A DNA stretch of 64,000 nucleotides from Anaerofilum hominis (GTDB taxonomy: Bacteria; Bacillota; Clostridia; Oscillospirales; Ruminococcaceae): assembly GCF_014287275.1 (NCBI RefSeq), contig NZ_JACONZ010000004.1, positions 62,001 through 126,000 of the forward strand, read 5' to 3'. Below are positions 1-9,448 of the stretch, one piece after another; position 1 is the first letter of the stretch, and the number at the start of each line of letters is the position of its first letter. A model generated the notes under the pieces. The model ran no database searches. It saw nothing but the letters and a program-made list of their open reading frames with translations, and was not told the DNA's origin. The position numbers and the translations under genes were made by a program.

Positions 1-266
1 TGTTCTGGTTCCGGGTCCCGTGGCTGGCCCCGGCGCTGATGGTGGTGTTCGGCCTGCTGGGCAACCCGGCCTATTACCGGCGCACCCAGGCGCTGGCGGA
101 GGGCCTTGCCGCGGAGCCGCCGGAGCAGCTGGAGCAGACCTGTCTCAGGCGGGGCGGCGTGGACTGGCTGCTGCCGGTGCTGCTGGGCGTCGCGCTGCTG
201 CTGGTCGGCGTCTGGTGGCAGTTTTTCCTGCACCGGGCCGCGCTGCTGCTTTATCCGCGGGGATAG
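1..266 (+). CDS. C-terminal end of a membrane protein (partial)
   Basis: An open frame runs in from the left edge (codons in phase with position 3) and stops at 264-266. The visible 87 or so residues include a short hydrophobic patch (WLAPALMVVFGLLG), a polar stretch with NPAYYRR, then one clear membrane segment (WLLPVLLGVALLLVGVW) close to the C terminus. The start lies outside the window. The product is not recognisable; it may be a small multi-pass membrane protein of the DUF2628 kind, but that is a guess. A terminator hairpin follows directly, so it ends a transcription unit. Confidence 0.6.
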   Translation, partial: FWFRVPWLAPALMVVFGLLGNPAYYRRTQALAEGLAAEPPEQLEQTCLRRGGVDWLLPVLLGVALLLVGVWWQFFLHRAALLLYPRG

Positions 267-283
267 GCGCACGGGGGGAAAAC

Positions 284-310
284 AAAAGGCCGGGCGTTTG
301 CCCGGCCTTT
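284..310 (+). terminator. Rho-independent terminator after the partial membrane gene
   Basis: AAAAGGCCGGGC and GCCCGGCCTTT form an 11-bp stem with a four-base loop, ending in a short T run. It lies 18 bases after the stop codon. Confidence 0.75.
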
Positions 311-505
311 GGCATCATCAGGTACACTGCGGATGCCGGTTTCACCTTTCCGCAGCGGTCCTGGATGACGTTTGCGTCCTGTGTGAAGCTTTCAGTATCC
401 GTTTTGTGTAAATCGAGTGATGCGTTCCTAGCCTGCCCGGTTTGGAGAGGGATTATGCGGCAAAGGAAAAAAGAAATTTTACAGGGCTTTTACCGGCCCC
501 GGCTC

Positions 506-534
506 TTGCTTTTGCCGGTGGAGTATGCTATAGT
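506..534 (+). promoter_or_regulatory. secG promoter
   Basis: TTGCTT (506-511) and TATAGT (529-534) are separated by exactly 17 bases, and a TG one base before the -10 makes it an extended -10 promoter. It ends 30 bases before the secG start codon. Confidence 0.7.
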
Positions 535-564
535 AACTTTGTTACACTTTAGGGAGGTTCTGAG

Positions 565-813
565 ATGAGCGTATTAGAGATCGTTGGCGGCGTCCTGCTG
601 ATCATCGCCAGCCTTGTGATTATTTTTATGGTTCTGGTGCAGCAGCCCAGCGGCAACGGCCTTTCCGGCGCGATCGGCGGCGGCGAGGCGATGACCTCCG
701 AGGCACGCACCCGCACCACAGACGCGGTCCTGGCGAAGTATACAAAAATCGCGGCGATCGTCTTTTTTGTGGTGACCCTGGCCGTGAGCCTGTTCAGCGT
801 ATTTGCGAAATAG
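565..813 (+). CDS. secG: SecG, preprotein translocase subunit
   Basis: This 82-residue protein has the usual SecG size and topology: a membrane helix at about residues 5-23, a cytoplasmic loop with the family signature VQQPSGNGLSGAIGGG, and a second helix at about 60-79. SecG joins SecYE and assists SecA-driven export. The start is set by GGGAGG ending about 8 bases before ATG. It has its own extended -10 promoter and a terminator immediately downstream. secG followed by rnr is a standard order in Firmicutes, which supports both calls. Confidence 0.95.
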   Translation: MSVLEIVGGVLLIIASLVIIFMVLVQQPSGNGLSGAIGGGEAMTSEARTRTTDAVLAKYTKIAAIVFFVVTLAVSLFSVFAK

Positions 814-824
814 CTGCCAGCAAT

Positions 825-853
825 GCCCGCCGACCCTTTCGGCGGGCTTTTTC
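825..853 (+). terminator. Terminator after secG
   Basis: GCCCGCC (825-831) pairs with GGCGGGC (841-847) and is followed by six T residues, separating secG from rnr. Confidence 0.8.
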
Positions 854-1020
854 TGTAAACAGCGGGGGCGATCTCCGCAGGGCAGGCCCTCCCGGCCCAG
901 TACTTTCGACGGGGAGGGGGAGACGGCGGACTGCCGCCCGCCGCACCGGAAGAATGGCGGAAGGAAAGTATATCCGGCTTGCAGGCCGGAAACCCTAGAA
1001 GGGAGAAAAGGAACGGATTT

Positions 1021-3147
1021 ATGTCACTGAGAGCTAAAATTTTAAAAGAACTGGAAAAGCGCCCCCGGCGCCTGAAAGAATTGAAAGCCAAATTCGACGA
1101 GGACAAAAAGGTCCAGGCGGTATTGGGCTTCCTGGTGAAGGACGGCCTGGTGGTGGAAAAGGACGGCGTTTATTTCCGCAAGGCGCGCTCCGCCCAGCCC
1201 GCGACCACCGGCGACGCGGTAAAGTGCACCGTCGTCAAGGTGGCCAAGAACTTTGGCTTCGCCGCCCCGGTGGTGGAGGAAGAAGCGGGCGGGCCGCCCG
1301 CGGAAAAGCCCGCGGACTTTTTTGTGCCGGGCCGCTTTTTGCTGGGCGCAATGCCCGGCGACGTGGTGCTGGTGAAACGGCTGGTGGGCGGCCGCAGCGA
1401 GGACGAGGGCCAGGTCGTCGCCATCGTGGAGGAGAACAACAAGCTGGTGGGCGTGGTGGACCGGCAGGAGGGCCGCCTGGTGCTGCTGCCCGACCGCTGC
1501 CCGGCGCTGCCGCTGCAGATCAAGAAAAGCGCGGACGGCGGCGCCGAGGTGGGCGAGAAAGTCGCCGCCGAGATCCTGGAGCGGGGCGAGAGCCACCGGG
1601 ATCACCGGGTGGGGATCTCCCAGTGCTTTGGCTCCTCAGACAGCGCCAAATCCTGCACCAAGGCCATCCTGTACGCCAACGACATCGTCAAGTCGTTCCC
1701 CGGCAAGGTAAAGGCGGAGGCAAAGCGCCTTGAGGGGGCCGAGGTGAAGCAGGACGATCTCAAGGGGCGCCGGGACTTCCGCGACCGGGTCATCTTCACC
1801 ATCGACAGCGCCGACACCAAGGACATCGACGACGCCATTTCGCTGACGCGCACCGAGACCGGCTACGAATTGGGCGTGCACATCGCGGACGTGAGCAATT
1901 ATGTCGTGCCCGGCACAGGGCTGGACGAGGAAGCGTATCACCGCGCCACCTCGGTCTACACCCCGGGCGCCGTGGTGCCGATGCTGCCGCGCCAGCTCTC
2001 CAACGGCATCTGCTCTCTCAACCCGGGGGTGGACAGGCTCTGCTTTTCCTGCGTGATGGCGCTGGACGTCACCGGCAAGGTGACCGATTTCAGCTTTTAC
2101 AAGGCCGTTATGCGCAGCCGGGTAAAGGGCGTGTACAGTGAGATCAACAGCATCTACGCCGGCCTTGCGGGCGGGGAGCTGGTGGAAAAATATGCCGACT
2201 GCCTGCCCACGCTGGAGCTGATGCGTGAGCTTTACGACAAGCTGGCAAAGCGGCGCGCGGCGCGCGGCTGTATGGAGATCGAGACCGGCGAGGCCAAGAT
2301 CGTCCTGGACGCGGACGGCAGGGCCGTGGATGTCAAAAAGGTCGAGCGCGGCGTGGCGGAGCAGATGATCGAGGAGTTTATGCTGCTTGCCAACACCAGC
2401 GCCGCCAAGCTGGGCAAAAAGCTGAAAGTGCCTTTCCTCTACCGCGTGCATGAGCTGCCGGACCCGGACCGGGTCACGCGGCTGCACGACGCGCTGACCG
2501 GCATGGGCCTAGACGCAAAATTTGCGGGCGAGACCCCCACCCAGCTGGAACTGTCCAAGCTGCTCAACGACGCCCGGGGCACCAGCCTGGAGCGGGCGGT
2601 GCATATCAATGTGCTGCGCAGCATGGCAAAGGCGAAATACCTCAGCGAGCCCAAAGGGCATTTCGGCCTGGCCCTGCCGGACTACACCCACTTTACCTCC
2701 CCCATCCGCCGGTATCCGGACCTGATCGTCCACCGCATCCTCTCGGCTGCCCTTGCGGGCGCAAACGAGAAAGAACTCACCGGCAAATACGGCGAGTTTG
2801 TGGTAGAGGCGGCGCGCCACACCAGCGAGCGCGAGGTGCTGGCCATGGTGTCCGAGCGCAGTGCGGACGACTGCTATAAGGCCGAGTATATGGCGGATAA
2901 GATCGGCCAGGAGTTTGAGGGGACCATCTCTTCGGTCACCAACTTCGGCATCTATGTAGAGCTGGAAAACACGGTGGAGGGGCTTGTGCATGTCAGCCGC
3001 CTGTCGGACGGGGAGATGAACCTGGCCAACAGCATGGCGCTGGTGGACAGCCTCACCGGCAAAAGCTACCGCATCGGCGACCCGGTGCGGGTGCGCCTGA
3101 TCGGCGTTTCCATCTCGGCGGGCAACGTGGACTTCGAGCTGGCCTGA
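1021..3147 (+). CDS. rnr: Ribonuclease R (RNase II/R family 3'-5' exoribonuclease)
   Basis: The 708-residue protein has the RNase R order: an N-terminal winged-helix-like segment, cold-shock OB folds, the RNB catalytic domain with the acidic signature DTKDIDDAISL (about residue 264) that binds the catalytic metals, and a C-terminal S1 domain (GQEFEGTISSVTNFGIYV, from about 629). It degrades structured RNA from the 3' end and takes part in RNA quality control. The open frame extends upstream to 979, but ATG 1021 is chosen because AAAAGGA lies about 9 bases before it. It is a little shorter than Bacillus RNase R because there is no long basic tail after S1. Confidence 0.95.
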   Translation: MSLRAKILKELEKRPRRLKELKAKFDEDKKVQAVLGFLVKDGLVVEKDGVYFRKARSAQPATTGDAVKCTVVKVAKNFGFAAPVVEEEAGGPPAEKPADFFVPGRFLLGAMPGDVVLVKRLVGGRSEDEGQVVAIVEENNKLVGVVDRQEGRLVLLPDRCPALPLQIKKSADGGAEVGEKVAAEILERGESHRDHRVGISQCFGSSDSAKSCTKAILYANDIVKSFPGKVKAEAKRLEGAEVKQDDLKGRRDFRDRVIFTIDSADTKDIDDAISLTRTETGYELGVHIADVSNYVVPGTGLDEEAYHRATSVYTPGAVVPMLPRQLSNGICSLNPGVDRLCFSCVMALDVTGKVTDFSFYKAVMRSRVKGVYSEINSIYAGLAGGELVEKYADCLPTLELMRELYDKLAKRRAARGCMEIETGEAKIVLDADGRAVDVKKVERGVAEQMIEEFMLLANTSAAKLGKKLKVPFLYRVHELPDPDRVTRLHDALTGMGLDAKFAGETPTQLELSKLLNDARGTSLERAVHINVLRSMAKAKYLSEPKGHFGLALPDYTHFTSPIRRYPDLIVHRILSAALAGANEKELTGKYGEFVVEAARHTSEREVLAMVSERSADDCYKAEYMADKIGQEFEGTISSVTNFGIYVELENTVEGLVHVSRLSDGEMNLANSMALVDSLTGKSYRIGDPVRVRLIGVSISAGNVDFELA

Positions 3148-3193
3148 GGGCGGCGGAAGAGCAGCGGGCTCTGAAATTTTTGCGATGATCCAG

Positions 3194-3236
3194 AGGGCTG
3201 CCGCGGGGCGAACAGCGTCCGCGGCGGCCCTTTTTC
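3194..3236 (+). terminator. Terminator after rnr
   Basis: AGGGCTGCCGCGG pairs with CCGCGGCGGCCCT and five T residues follow. It overlaps the upstream in-frame extension of the next gene, which argues for that gene starting later, at 3329. Confidence 0.7.
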
Positions 3237-3328
3237 CGCCATCGGCCCCGGGCGGCCATCCGCGCCCCAGGCGGCCCGCAGAGGACGGCCCCGGACAAAA
3301 AACAACTGTTTTGAGAGGAAGATGCGTG

Positions 3329-5233
3329 ATGCGCTCGCCCTGCCGGCCCCTGCCGCAGACCCTGAAGCTGGTGCTGCAGACCTATCTCGGCATTCTGCCG
3401 GGACTGCTGTTGTTCGAGCTCGCTTACAAGGCGCTGGCTGCGCTGCTCCTGCGGCCGGCCCTGTCCTGGATGACGAACACCCTGCTGGGCCTGGCGGGAC
3501 GGGAACTCGTCTTTAACGAAAACATCCTGTCCGTTTTTACCCATCTGCTGGGCCTGCTGGCTGCCGTGCTGCTGGCTGCGCTGGCTGCCGCGCTGTCCTA
3601 TTATGAGTTTTCGGCGCTTTTCCTGACGGCCCACTGCAGGGCCTGCGGCAGGCCGGTCTCTTTCCGGCTGGCTCTGGAGCTGGGTTTCACCACCCTGCAC
3701 GGGCTGAAAAGCCCCTGGAGCCTGCTTTTTGCCGCATACGCGCTGGGGCTGCTGCCCCTGGCGGACCTGGGGCTTTCTCCCTCGCTGCTGCCCGTGCTGC
3801 GCATACCGAACTTTGTCACCGGCGAGCTGGCCAAAACGCCGCTGGGCGGCGTTTTGGTGGCGCTGTTTTACGCGGCGGTCCTGGCGGCGTTTCTGCTGCT
3901 GCTTTTTGCCCTGCCCGCCATGATCCTGGGGCGGCGCCCGTTCGGGCAGGCGGCACGGCGCAGTTTTGCCGCCGCCCGGCGGCTGGGCTGGCGGGGGTGG
4001 GTGCTTTGCGGCGGCTTTGCGGTGCTGTGGGGCGGCCTGTTCCGCATGCCGGGCCTGGTACCTACCCACTTTGTGGGCATTACGGGGGCGGGGTTCCACG
4101 AGTTTACCGCAAACCTGCTCAGCGGGAAGATCCTCTCCTCGCTGCCGGCTTTTGCGCTGTCCGGTTTGCTGTGCGCGGCCCTCACCCTCTTTCTGATCTC
4201 GCTGCTGACCGTGCTTTACGTCCAGCTGGAGGATCCCGCAAAGCCCGACGAAACCGGGCTGCCCGCGATCTCGGCCCGGGTGGACCGGGCGGAAAGGGAA
4301 GCCCGGCGGCTTTGGCAGGGGGCACGGCGCGGTGCTGCGGCGCTCTGGGCGCGGGTGCAGAAGCGGCCGTTCTATCAAAAACACAAAAAGCTGGTGCTTG
4401 CGGCTGCGGCGCTTGCGGCGTTCTGGGTCGTCACCGGCATCTTCACCGTCCCGCCCGAGCTGCACGCCCCCATCGCCGTGGGGCACCGCGGCAGCCGGGT
4501 GGGGGTGGAAAATACCTTTGAAGCGGTGCAGGGCGCTGCCGACGCCGGGGCGGATTACGCCGAGATCGACGTCCTGCTTTCCGGGGATGGGGTGCCCATG
4601 GTGATCCACGACGCAGACCTTTCCCGTCTGACCGGCACGCGGGAGAACGTGTACAGCCTCACCGCAGAGGAACTGCAGCAGCTCACCCTTTCCCAGAACG
4701 GCTTCACGGGGCGCATCCCCACCTTGCAGGAGATACTGGAATTTTGCGAGGGAAAGATCCGCCTGGTGATCGAGCTGAAGACCCATGGACGGGAGAGCGC
4801 CGACGTGGCCGAGCGGGTGGCGGAGACGGTGGAGCGCGCGGGCGCGCAGGACCGCTGCATCTTCATGTCCATCGATTACGCCATGGCGCAGCGCCTGCGG
4901 CAGCTGCAGCCCGGCTGGGTGGTGGGATACTGCGTCTACGGCAATGTCGGGCGCCTGAGCACAGGGGCCTTGCTGGATCTGGACGTGGATTTCCTCACCA
5001 TAGAGGAAAGCATGGTCAGCCCGCGTTTTGTCCGTCAGTGCCTGCAGGCGGGGCTGCCCGTCTATGTGTGGACGGTGGACGATATCGACAAGATGCGCAC
5101 CTATCTCAAAACCGGGGTGAACGGTATCGTCTCCGATTACCCGGAGATCGCGAAAATAGCGGTGAGCGACTATGGGGGAGAGAGCGCCGAGGAATTTTAC
5201 GGCTGGCAGAAAGAGAGCTATTCGGGCGTTTAA
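3329..5233 (+). CDS. Membrane-anchored glycerophosphodiester phosphodiesterase
   Basis: The 634-residue product has two halves. Residues 1 to about 370 form a polytopic membrane domain of the type fused to GDPD enzymes (many LL/AA-rich helices, including LGLLAAVLLAALAAALS). The C-terminal half is a GDPD TIM barrel with VGHRG (about 385), the EID metal ligands in DYAEIDVLLSGDG and the IHDADLSRLTG motif. It should hydrolyse glycerophosphodiesters, possibly lipid- or teichoic-acid-derived, on the outer membrane face. The frame is open from 3185, but ATG 3329 has GAGAGGA 9 bases upstream and lies after the rnr terminator. Confidence 0.88.
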   Translation: MRSPCRPLPQTLKLVLQTYLGILPGLLLFELAYKALAALLLRPALSWMTNTLLGLAGRELVFNENILSVFTHLLGLLAAVLLAALAAALSYYEFSALFLTAHCRACGRPVSFRLALELGFTTLHGLKSPWSLLFAAYALGLLPLADLGLSPSLLPVLRIPNFVTGELAKTPLGGVLVALFYAAVLAAFLLLLFALPAMILGRRPFGQAARRSFAAARRLGWRGWVLCGGFAVLWGGLFRMPGLVPTHFVGITGAGFHEFTANLLSGKILSSLPAFALSGLLCAALTLFLISLLTVLYVQLEDPAKPDETGLPAISARVDRAEREARRLWQGARRGAAALWARVQKRPFYQKHKKLVLAAAALAAFWVVTGIFTVPPELHAPIAVGHRGSRVGVENTFEAVQGAADAGADYAEIDVLLSGDGVPMVIHDADLSRLTGTRENVYSLTAEELQQLTLSQNGFTGRIPTLQEILEFCEGKIRLVIELKTHGRESADVAERVAETVERAGAQDRCIFMSIDYAMAQRLRQLQPGWVVGYCVYGNVGRLSTGALLDLDVDFLTIEESMVSPRFVRQCLQAGLPVYVWTVDDIDKMRTYLKTGVNGIVSDYPEIAKIAVSDYGGESAEEFYGWQKESYSGV

Positions 5234-5630
5234 AGGCGCTGCCGCCGGGGGGCAGAAAGACGCTTTGGCCGTACCGGGCAAAGCGCGGCGGTCGGCCGGA
5301 GGATCCGACGGGGGCTGACGGGGGCTGATGGAGGCTCTCCCGCTGCCGCGGGCCGCTTTTGGCAGAGGAATATCGCGATATCGCGGCCCCGCCGCGGCGA
5401 TCGGCCCCGTCGGCTTTTTAGGGGCTCTCTGTTCGTCCCTACCGGCCGCGCGCCGGGAGAGGCTTTCTGCGGGGCCCGGTCCCGCCGCTGTGCCGAGCCC
5501 TGTCCCCGGGCCGCGCGCGGGGGGACCGCTTTTTTCGCACGGGGGAGCCGCAGACGTGCTGTGCGCGGCGCGCAGGGCCCGGCGGAAAGGCGCACAAAAT
5601 GCGGGAACGCCGTTTGGGAGGGAGAAGAAC
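5234..5630 (+). other. Intergenic region, no gene seen
   Basis: This GC-rich gap of about 400 bases is open in frame with the next gene. The translation is low-complexity Arg/Pro/Ala-rich and lacks a plausible start site, so it is treated as non-coding. It contains the 12-bp palindrome ATATCGCGATAT (5370-5381) and several GC hairpins. No clear promoter was identified. Confidence 0.5.
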
Positions 5631-6503
5631 ATGCACTTTGTCAGAGCAAAGGGGATCTTGTCGGCAAAAAATGGAATGAACCTCTATCGCGGCTGTTCGC
5701 ACGGGTGCATCTACTGTGATTCCAGAAGCAGGTGCTATCACATGGAACACGAGTTCGAGGACATTGAAGTCAAGGAAAATGCCATAGAGCTGTTGGAAAA
5801 AGAGCTCGCACGAAAGCGCAGAAAGGGGATGCTGAGCACGGGCTCGATGACAGACCCCTATCTCCCGCTGGAAAAAGAAACGCAGAACGTCCGCAAGGCA
5901 CTGCTGCTGGCGGAACGATATGGCTTCGGGTTTACCCTGATCACGAAATCAAGCAGCGTCCTGCGGGATCTGGACCTCCTGAAAAGCATAAATGAAAAGA
6001 CAAAGTGCGTCGTGCAGATGACCTTGACGACCTGCTGCGAGGAGCTGTGCAGAAAGATCGAACCCAACGTGAGCACGACGCGGGAACGGGTCGAAACATT
6101 AAAACAGCTGCACAGCGCGGGGATACCGACCGTCGTGTGGCTCTGCCCCATTCTGCCCTGGATCAATGACACCGAGGAGAACATAAAAGGCATTTTAAAG
6201 TACTGCATCGAAGCAAAGGTTTACGGGATCATCTGCTTTGGCATGGGGCTGACGCTGCGCGAGGGGAGCCGGGAATACTTTTATAAGCAGCTGGACCGGT
6301 TGTTTCCGGGCATGAAAGAAAGATATATGCGCGCGTACGGGGAACGGTATCAGCTCAACAGCCCGAATAACAGCGCCCTTATGAGGCTGTTTCATCAGAT
6401 CTGTGCGGAGAATGGGATCGCACACGATAATGAACAGATATTTGAGTATCTGAATACGTTCGAGGAAAAACAGGACACTGTGCAGATGGGACTGTTTGAT
6501 TAG
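5631..6503 (+). CDS. Radical SAM protein, spore photoproduct lyase-like (SPL) family
   Basis: The 290-residue protein carries the radical SAM cluster motif C-x3-C-x2-C in RGCSHGCIYCDS (about residues 21-30), followed by TGSMTDPYLPLE and FTLITKSSSVLRD. This layout is typical of the short SPL-related (Rv2578c-like) radical SAM proteins. Their substrate is unknown in most cases, and true photoproduct lyase activity should not be assumed. ATG 5631 has GGGAGGGAGAAG just upstream. The gene is visibly less GC-rich than its neighbours and uses more A-ending codons, which may indicate later acquisition. Confidence 0.82.
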   Translation: MHFVRAKGILSAKNGMNLYRGCSHGCIYCDSRSRCYHMEHEFEDIEVKENAIELLEKELARKRRKGMLSTGSMTDPYLPLEKETQNVRKALLLAERYGFGFTLITKSSSVLRDLDLLKSINEKTKCVVQMTLTTCCEELCRKIEPNVSTTRERVETLKQLHSAGIPTVVWLCPILPWINDTEENIKGILKYCIEAKVYGIICFGMGLTLREGSREYFYKQLDRLFPGMKERYMRAYGERYQLNSPNNSALMRLFHQICAENGIAHDNEQIFEYLNTFEEKQDTVQMGLFD

Positions 6504-6545
6504 GCCCAAAAGCGCGGCGCCCCTGCCCGCCGGTACGGGCCCCCT

Positions 6546-6579
6546 CCGATGCGGCAGCCTGCCGCATCGGGCGCTTTTT
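6546..6579 (+). terminator. Terminator after the SPL-like gene
   Basis: CCGATGCGGCAG and CTGCCGCATCGG form a perfect 12-bp stem, followed after four bases by five T residues. Confidence 0.85.
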
Positions 6580-6705
6580 AAGGGGCGGATGCCCGCTTTA
6601 ACATCTGCGAAGTCTGCGCGCAGGAGCGGGCCTTTCTCCGGCGATGTCCCGCAGACAAAAGATCCCCTGCTTTTTTGAGCAGGGGACCGGGCCCGCTGCC
6701 GGAAT

Positions 6706-6738
6706 GCAAAAAAACAGCCGCACAGCGGCTGTTTTTGC
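6706..6738. terminator. Bidirectional terminator, AGCCGC-type hairpin
   Basis: A run of seven A, then CAGCCGC, loop ACA, GCGGCTG and five T. The A and T runs make it functional-looking on both strands. Four similar elements occur elsewhere in the window. Confidence 0.65.
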
Positions 6739-6859
6739 GTCTGGGCTCCCCCGCCGTCATAATCCCCACCCGCCGCCTCATAGATTTTGAGGAGAAGCCC
6801 GCGCTGCCGGAGTTCAGCCGGGAGGGACGAGAGAACGGACAAAAAGGGGATTTTGCAAT

Positions 6860-9436
6860 ATGCAGACAGGCGGCAGGGGACTTTCCTCGCAGGAGGCAAA
6901 ACAGAGGCTGGAACAGCACGGGCCAAATACGTTGTCCAGGAAGAAGAGCACCTCGGCGGTCGGTATGTTTCTGGCCCAGTTCAAAGACCTGATGATCGTG
7001 ATCCTGGCCATAGCCACGGTGCTGTCCGCGCTGCTGGGCGAGACCACCGAGGCCGTCACCATCATCGCCATCGTGCTGCTCAACGCCGTCATGGGCTTTG
7101 TGCAGGAGTACCGCACCGAAAAGACGCTGGAGGCCCTGAAAGCGCTCTCGGCCCCAGTGGCAAAGGTGTGGCGGGACGGCCGGCTGGTCACGCTGGCGGC
7201 CGAAGAGCTGGTGCCCGGAGACCTACTGTCCCTCACCGCGGGCGACCGCATCCCCGCAGACGCGTCGGCGGAGGGCTGCGTGGCGCTTTCCAGCGACGAG
7301 TCCATCATCACCGGCGAAAGCGTGCCGGTGGCAAAAAAGAACGGCAGCAAACTGTATATGGGGGCCACGATAGCGGCCGGGCACTGCGAGGCGCGGGTCA
7401 CCGCCACCGGCATGGACACCGAAATGGGCCATATTGCCGGTATGCTGGAAGAGCACAGGGAGGAAAAGACCCCCCTGCAGCAGAGACTTGACGAGCTGGG
7501 CAAATTTGTGGCCGTGGCCTGCATCGTGGTCTGCCTGGCGGTCAGCGCCATCGGGTATTTCAAGGGCGAGAGCCTGATGAACATGATCCTTACCGGCATT
7601 TCGCTGTCGGTAGCGGCCATCCCCGAGGGGATGCCCGCGATCGTCACCATCGTGCTGGCCCTCTCGGTGGGGCGCATCCTCAAAAAGGGCGCGGTCATCC
7701 GCAAGCTGCACGCGGTGGAGACGCTGGGCAGCGCGGGGGTCATCTGCACCGACAAGACCGGCACCCTGACCCAGAACAAGATGACCGTGAAAGAGATCTA
7801 CTGCGGCGGCCGCGGCATCGCGGTGGGCGGCGACGGGTACGCGGCGCAGGGCAGCTTTTCCTGCGCGGGCAAATATGTGGACGCCGCGGGGGACCCGCTG
7901 CTGGGGCGGCTGTTTGCCGTGATGGCGCTGTGTACCGAGGCGCGCGTCACCCTGAAAAAAGACCGCTATGAGGTGCAGGGAGACCCCACCGAGACCGCCC
8001 TGCTGGTGGCGGCGGGCAAGGCGGGGGTCACCCGCGAAAAGCTGCTCGCTGAGTGGAAGCCCACGGGAGAACGCCCGTTTGACTCGGCGCGCAAGATGAT
8101 GAGCGTCACGGTGCGCGGGCGCGGCGGGGACCTGCTGCTGTGCAAGGGCGCGCCCGACGTGCTGCTGGGGCACTGCAGCCGGGTGGCGCTGCCGGGCGGC
8201 AGCCGGCCCATGACGGCGGCAGACCGCCGGGAGATCGAGAACGCCGCCGAGGCGATGGCCAAGCGGGCCCTGCGGGTCATCGGCCTGGCGGAGAGCCCCG
8301 ACCCCGGCACAGGGGAAAAAGACCTGGTGTTCCTCGGCCTGGCGGGCATGATCGACCCGCCCCGGCCCGAGGTGGCCCCCGCGGTGCGGCAGTGCCGGCG
8401 CGCGGGCATCAAGCCGGTGATGATCACCGGCGACCACCGGGATACCGCGGCCGCCATTGCCCGGGAGGTGGGCATCCTGCGGCCGGGGGACGAGGTGCTC
8501 ACCGGGGCGCAGATCGAAAAGCTCACCGACGCGGAGCTGGCGGCCAAGTGCCGGCGGGTATCGGTGTATGCCCGGGTGAGCCCGGCCCACAAGCTGCGCA
8601 TCGTCAAGGCCTGGAAAGCGGCGGGCAAGGTGGTGGCCATGACCGGGGATGGTGTGAACGACGCGCCGGCGGTCAAAGCGGCGGATATCGGGGTCGCGAT
8701 GGGCATTTCCGGCACCGATGTCACCAAAGAGGCGGCCAGCGTGGTCATCCTGGACGACAACTTTGCCACCATCGTCTCGGCGGTGGAGGAGGGGCGGGTC
8801 ATCTACCAGAATATCCGCAGCTTCATCCGCTATCTGCTGACCTGCAATCTGGGAGAAGTGCTGAGCATGCTGTTCTCGATGATGCTGGGCGCGCCGGTGG
8901 CCCTGCTGCCCATCCAGATCCTGATGGTCAACCTGCTCACCGACGGGCTGCCGGCCATTGCGCTGGGCATGGAACCGCCCTCGCACAAGATCATGGAAAA
9001 ACCGCCCAGGCCCAAAAAAGAGGGCCTTTTTGCCCACGGGCTGATGGCGACGATCATTGTGCGCGGCATTTTTCTGGGCGCGTGCACCTCGGGCGCGTTC
9101 TACTCCGTTTACCAGATGAGCGGCGGGGATATCGTGCTGGCCCGCAGCGCCGGGTATCTGGTGCTGGTGCTCTCCCAGATGGTACATATCTTCGAGTGCC
9201 GCGGCAAAGGGTTTTCGCTCACCGGCAACCCCTATCTGATCTTTGCCTCGCTCGTCTCGGTCTCCTCCACCCTGCTCACCGTTTATCTGCCGGTCTTGCA
9301 GCCCATCTTCCGCACCACGGCGGTGGGGCCGGAGTATGCGCTGCCGGTGCTGACGGGCATCTTTGCCGGGCCGGTGCTCTTCTTCGTGCTGCGCAAGACC
9401 TGGCATCTGCTGCGGCGCGGCCGCCGCCCCTCCTGA
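6860..9436 (+). CDS. Cation-translocating P-type ATPase, Ca2+ (P2A/PMCA-like) type
   Basis: The 858-residue protein has the complete P2-type ATPase layout: N-terminal cation ATPase domain (LSSQEAKQRLEQHGPN), actuator domain with ITGES (about 150), M4 motif PEGMP, phosphorylation site DKTGTLT (Asp about 298), nucleotide-binding domain, hinge MTGDGVNDAPA (about 595) and M6 region LLTDGLPAIALGMEP. These motifs match bacterial Ca2+ exporters such as YloB, but Mn2+ or other cations cannot be excluded. ATG 6860 follows AAAAGGGGA. It is convergent with the next gene, with only 12 bases between the stops. Confidence 0.93.
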   Translation: MQTGGRGLSSQEAKQRLEQHGPNTLSRKKSTSAVGMFLAQFKDLMIVILAIATVLSALLGETTEAVTIIAIVLLNAVMGFVQEYRTEKTLEALKALSAPVAKVWRDGRLVTLAAEELVPGDLLSLTAGDRIPADASAEGCVALSSDESIITGESVPVAKKNGSKLYMGATIAAGHCEARVTATGMDTEMGHIAGMLEEHREEKTPLQQRLDELGKFVAVACIVVCLAVSAIGYFKGESLMNMILTGISLSVAAIPEGMPAIVTIVLALSVGRILKKGAVIRKLHAVETLGSAGVICTDKTGTLTQNKMTVKEIYCGGRGIAVGGDGYAAQGSFSCAGKYVDAAGDPLLGRLFAVMALCTEARVTLKKDRYEVQGDPTETALLVAAGKAGVTREKLLAEWKPTGERPFDSARKMMSVTVRGRGGDLLLCKGAPDVLLGHCSRVALPGGSRPMTAADRREIENAAEAMAKRALRVIGLAESPDPGTGEKDLVFLGLAGMIDPPRPEVAPAVRQCRRAGIKPVMITGDHRDTAAAIAREVGILRPGDEVLTGAQIEKLTDAELAAKCRRVSVYARVSPAHKLRIVKAWKAAGKVVAMTGDGVNDAPAVKAADIGVAMGISGTDVTKEAASVVILDDNFATIVSAVEEGRVIYQNIRSFIRYLLTCNLGEVLSMLFSMMLGAPVALLPIQILMVNLLTDGLPAIALGMEPPSHKIMEKPPRPKKEGLFAHGLMATIIVRGIFLGACTSGAFYSVYQMSGGDIVLARSAGYLVLVLSQMVHIFECRGKGFSLTGNPYLIFASLVSVSSTLLTVYLPVLQPIFRTTAVGPEYALPVLTGIFAGPVLFFVLRKTWHLLRRGRRPS

Positions 9437-9448
9437 AAAAAGGGCGGG

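Larger units (their letters stand above)
6504..6859 (+). other. Intergenic region with three stacked hairpins
   Basis: No gene is seen. The gap holds a strong terminator (6546-6579), a second hairpin TCCCCTGC/GCAGGGGA (6663-6686) and a bidirectional terminator-like hairpin (6706-6738). No recognisable riboswitch was found before the P-type ATPase. Confidence 0.5.

Noticed and set aside
5328..5630. In-frame N-terminal extension of the SPL-like radical SAM gene
   Set aside because: Low-complexity translation without family similarity; ATG 5631 has a strong ribosome site and gives the normal family length.
3053..5632. 859-residue minus-strand open frame opposite the GDPD gene
   Set aside because: Shadow frame in GC-rich DNA. 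The plus strand encodes a protein with complete GDPD motifs.
6860..6870. Possible manganese (yybP-ykoY) riboswitch before the P-type ATPase
   Set aside because: The upstream gap holds only terminator hairpins; none of the conserved riboswitch bases could be recognised.
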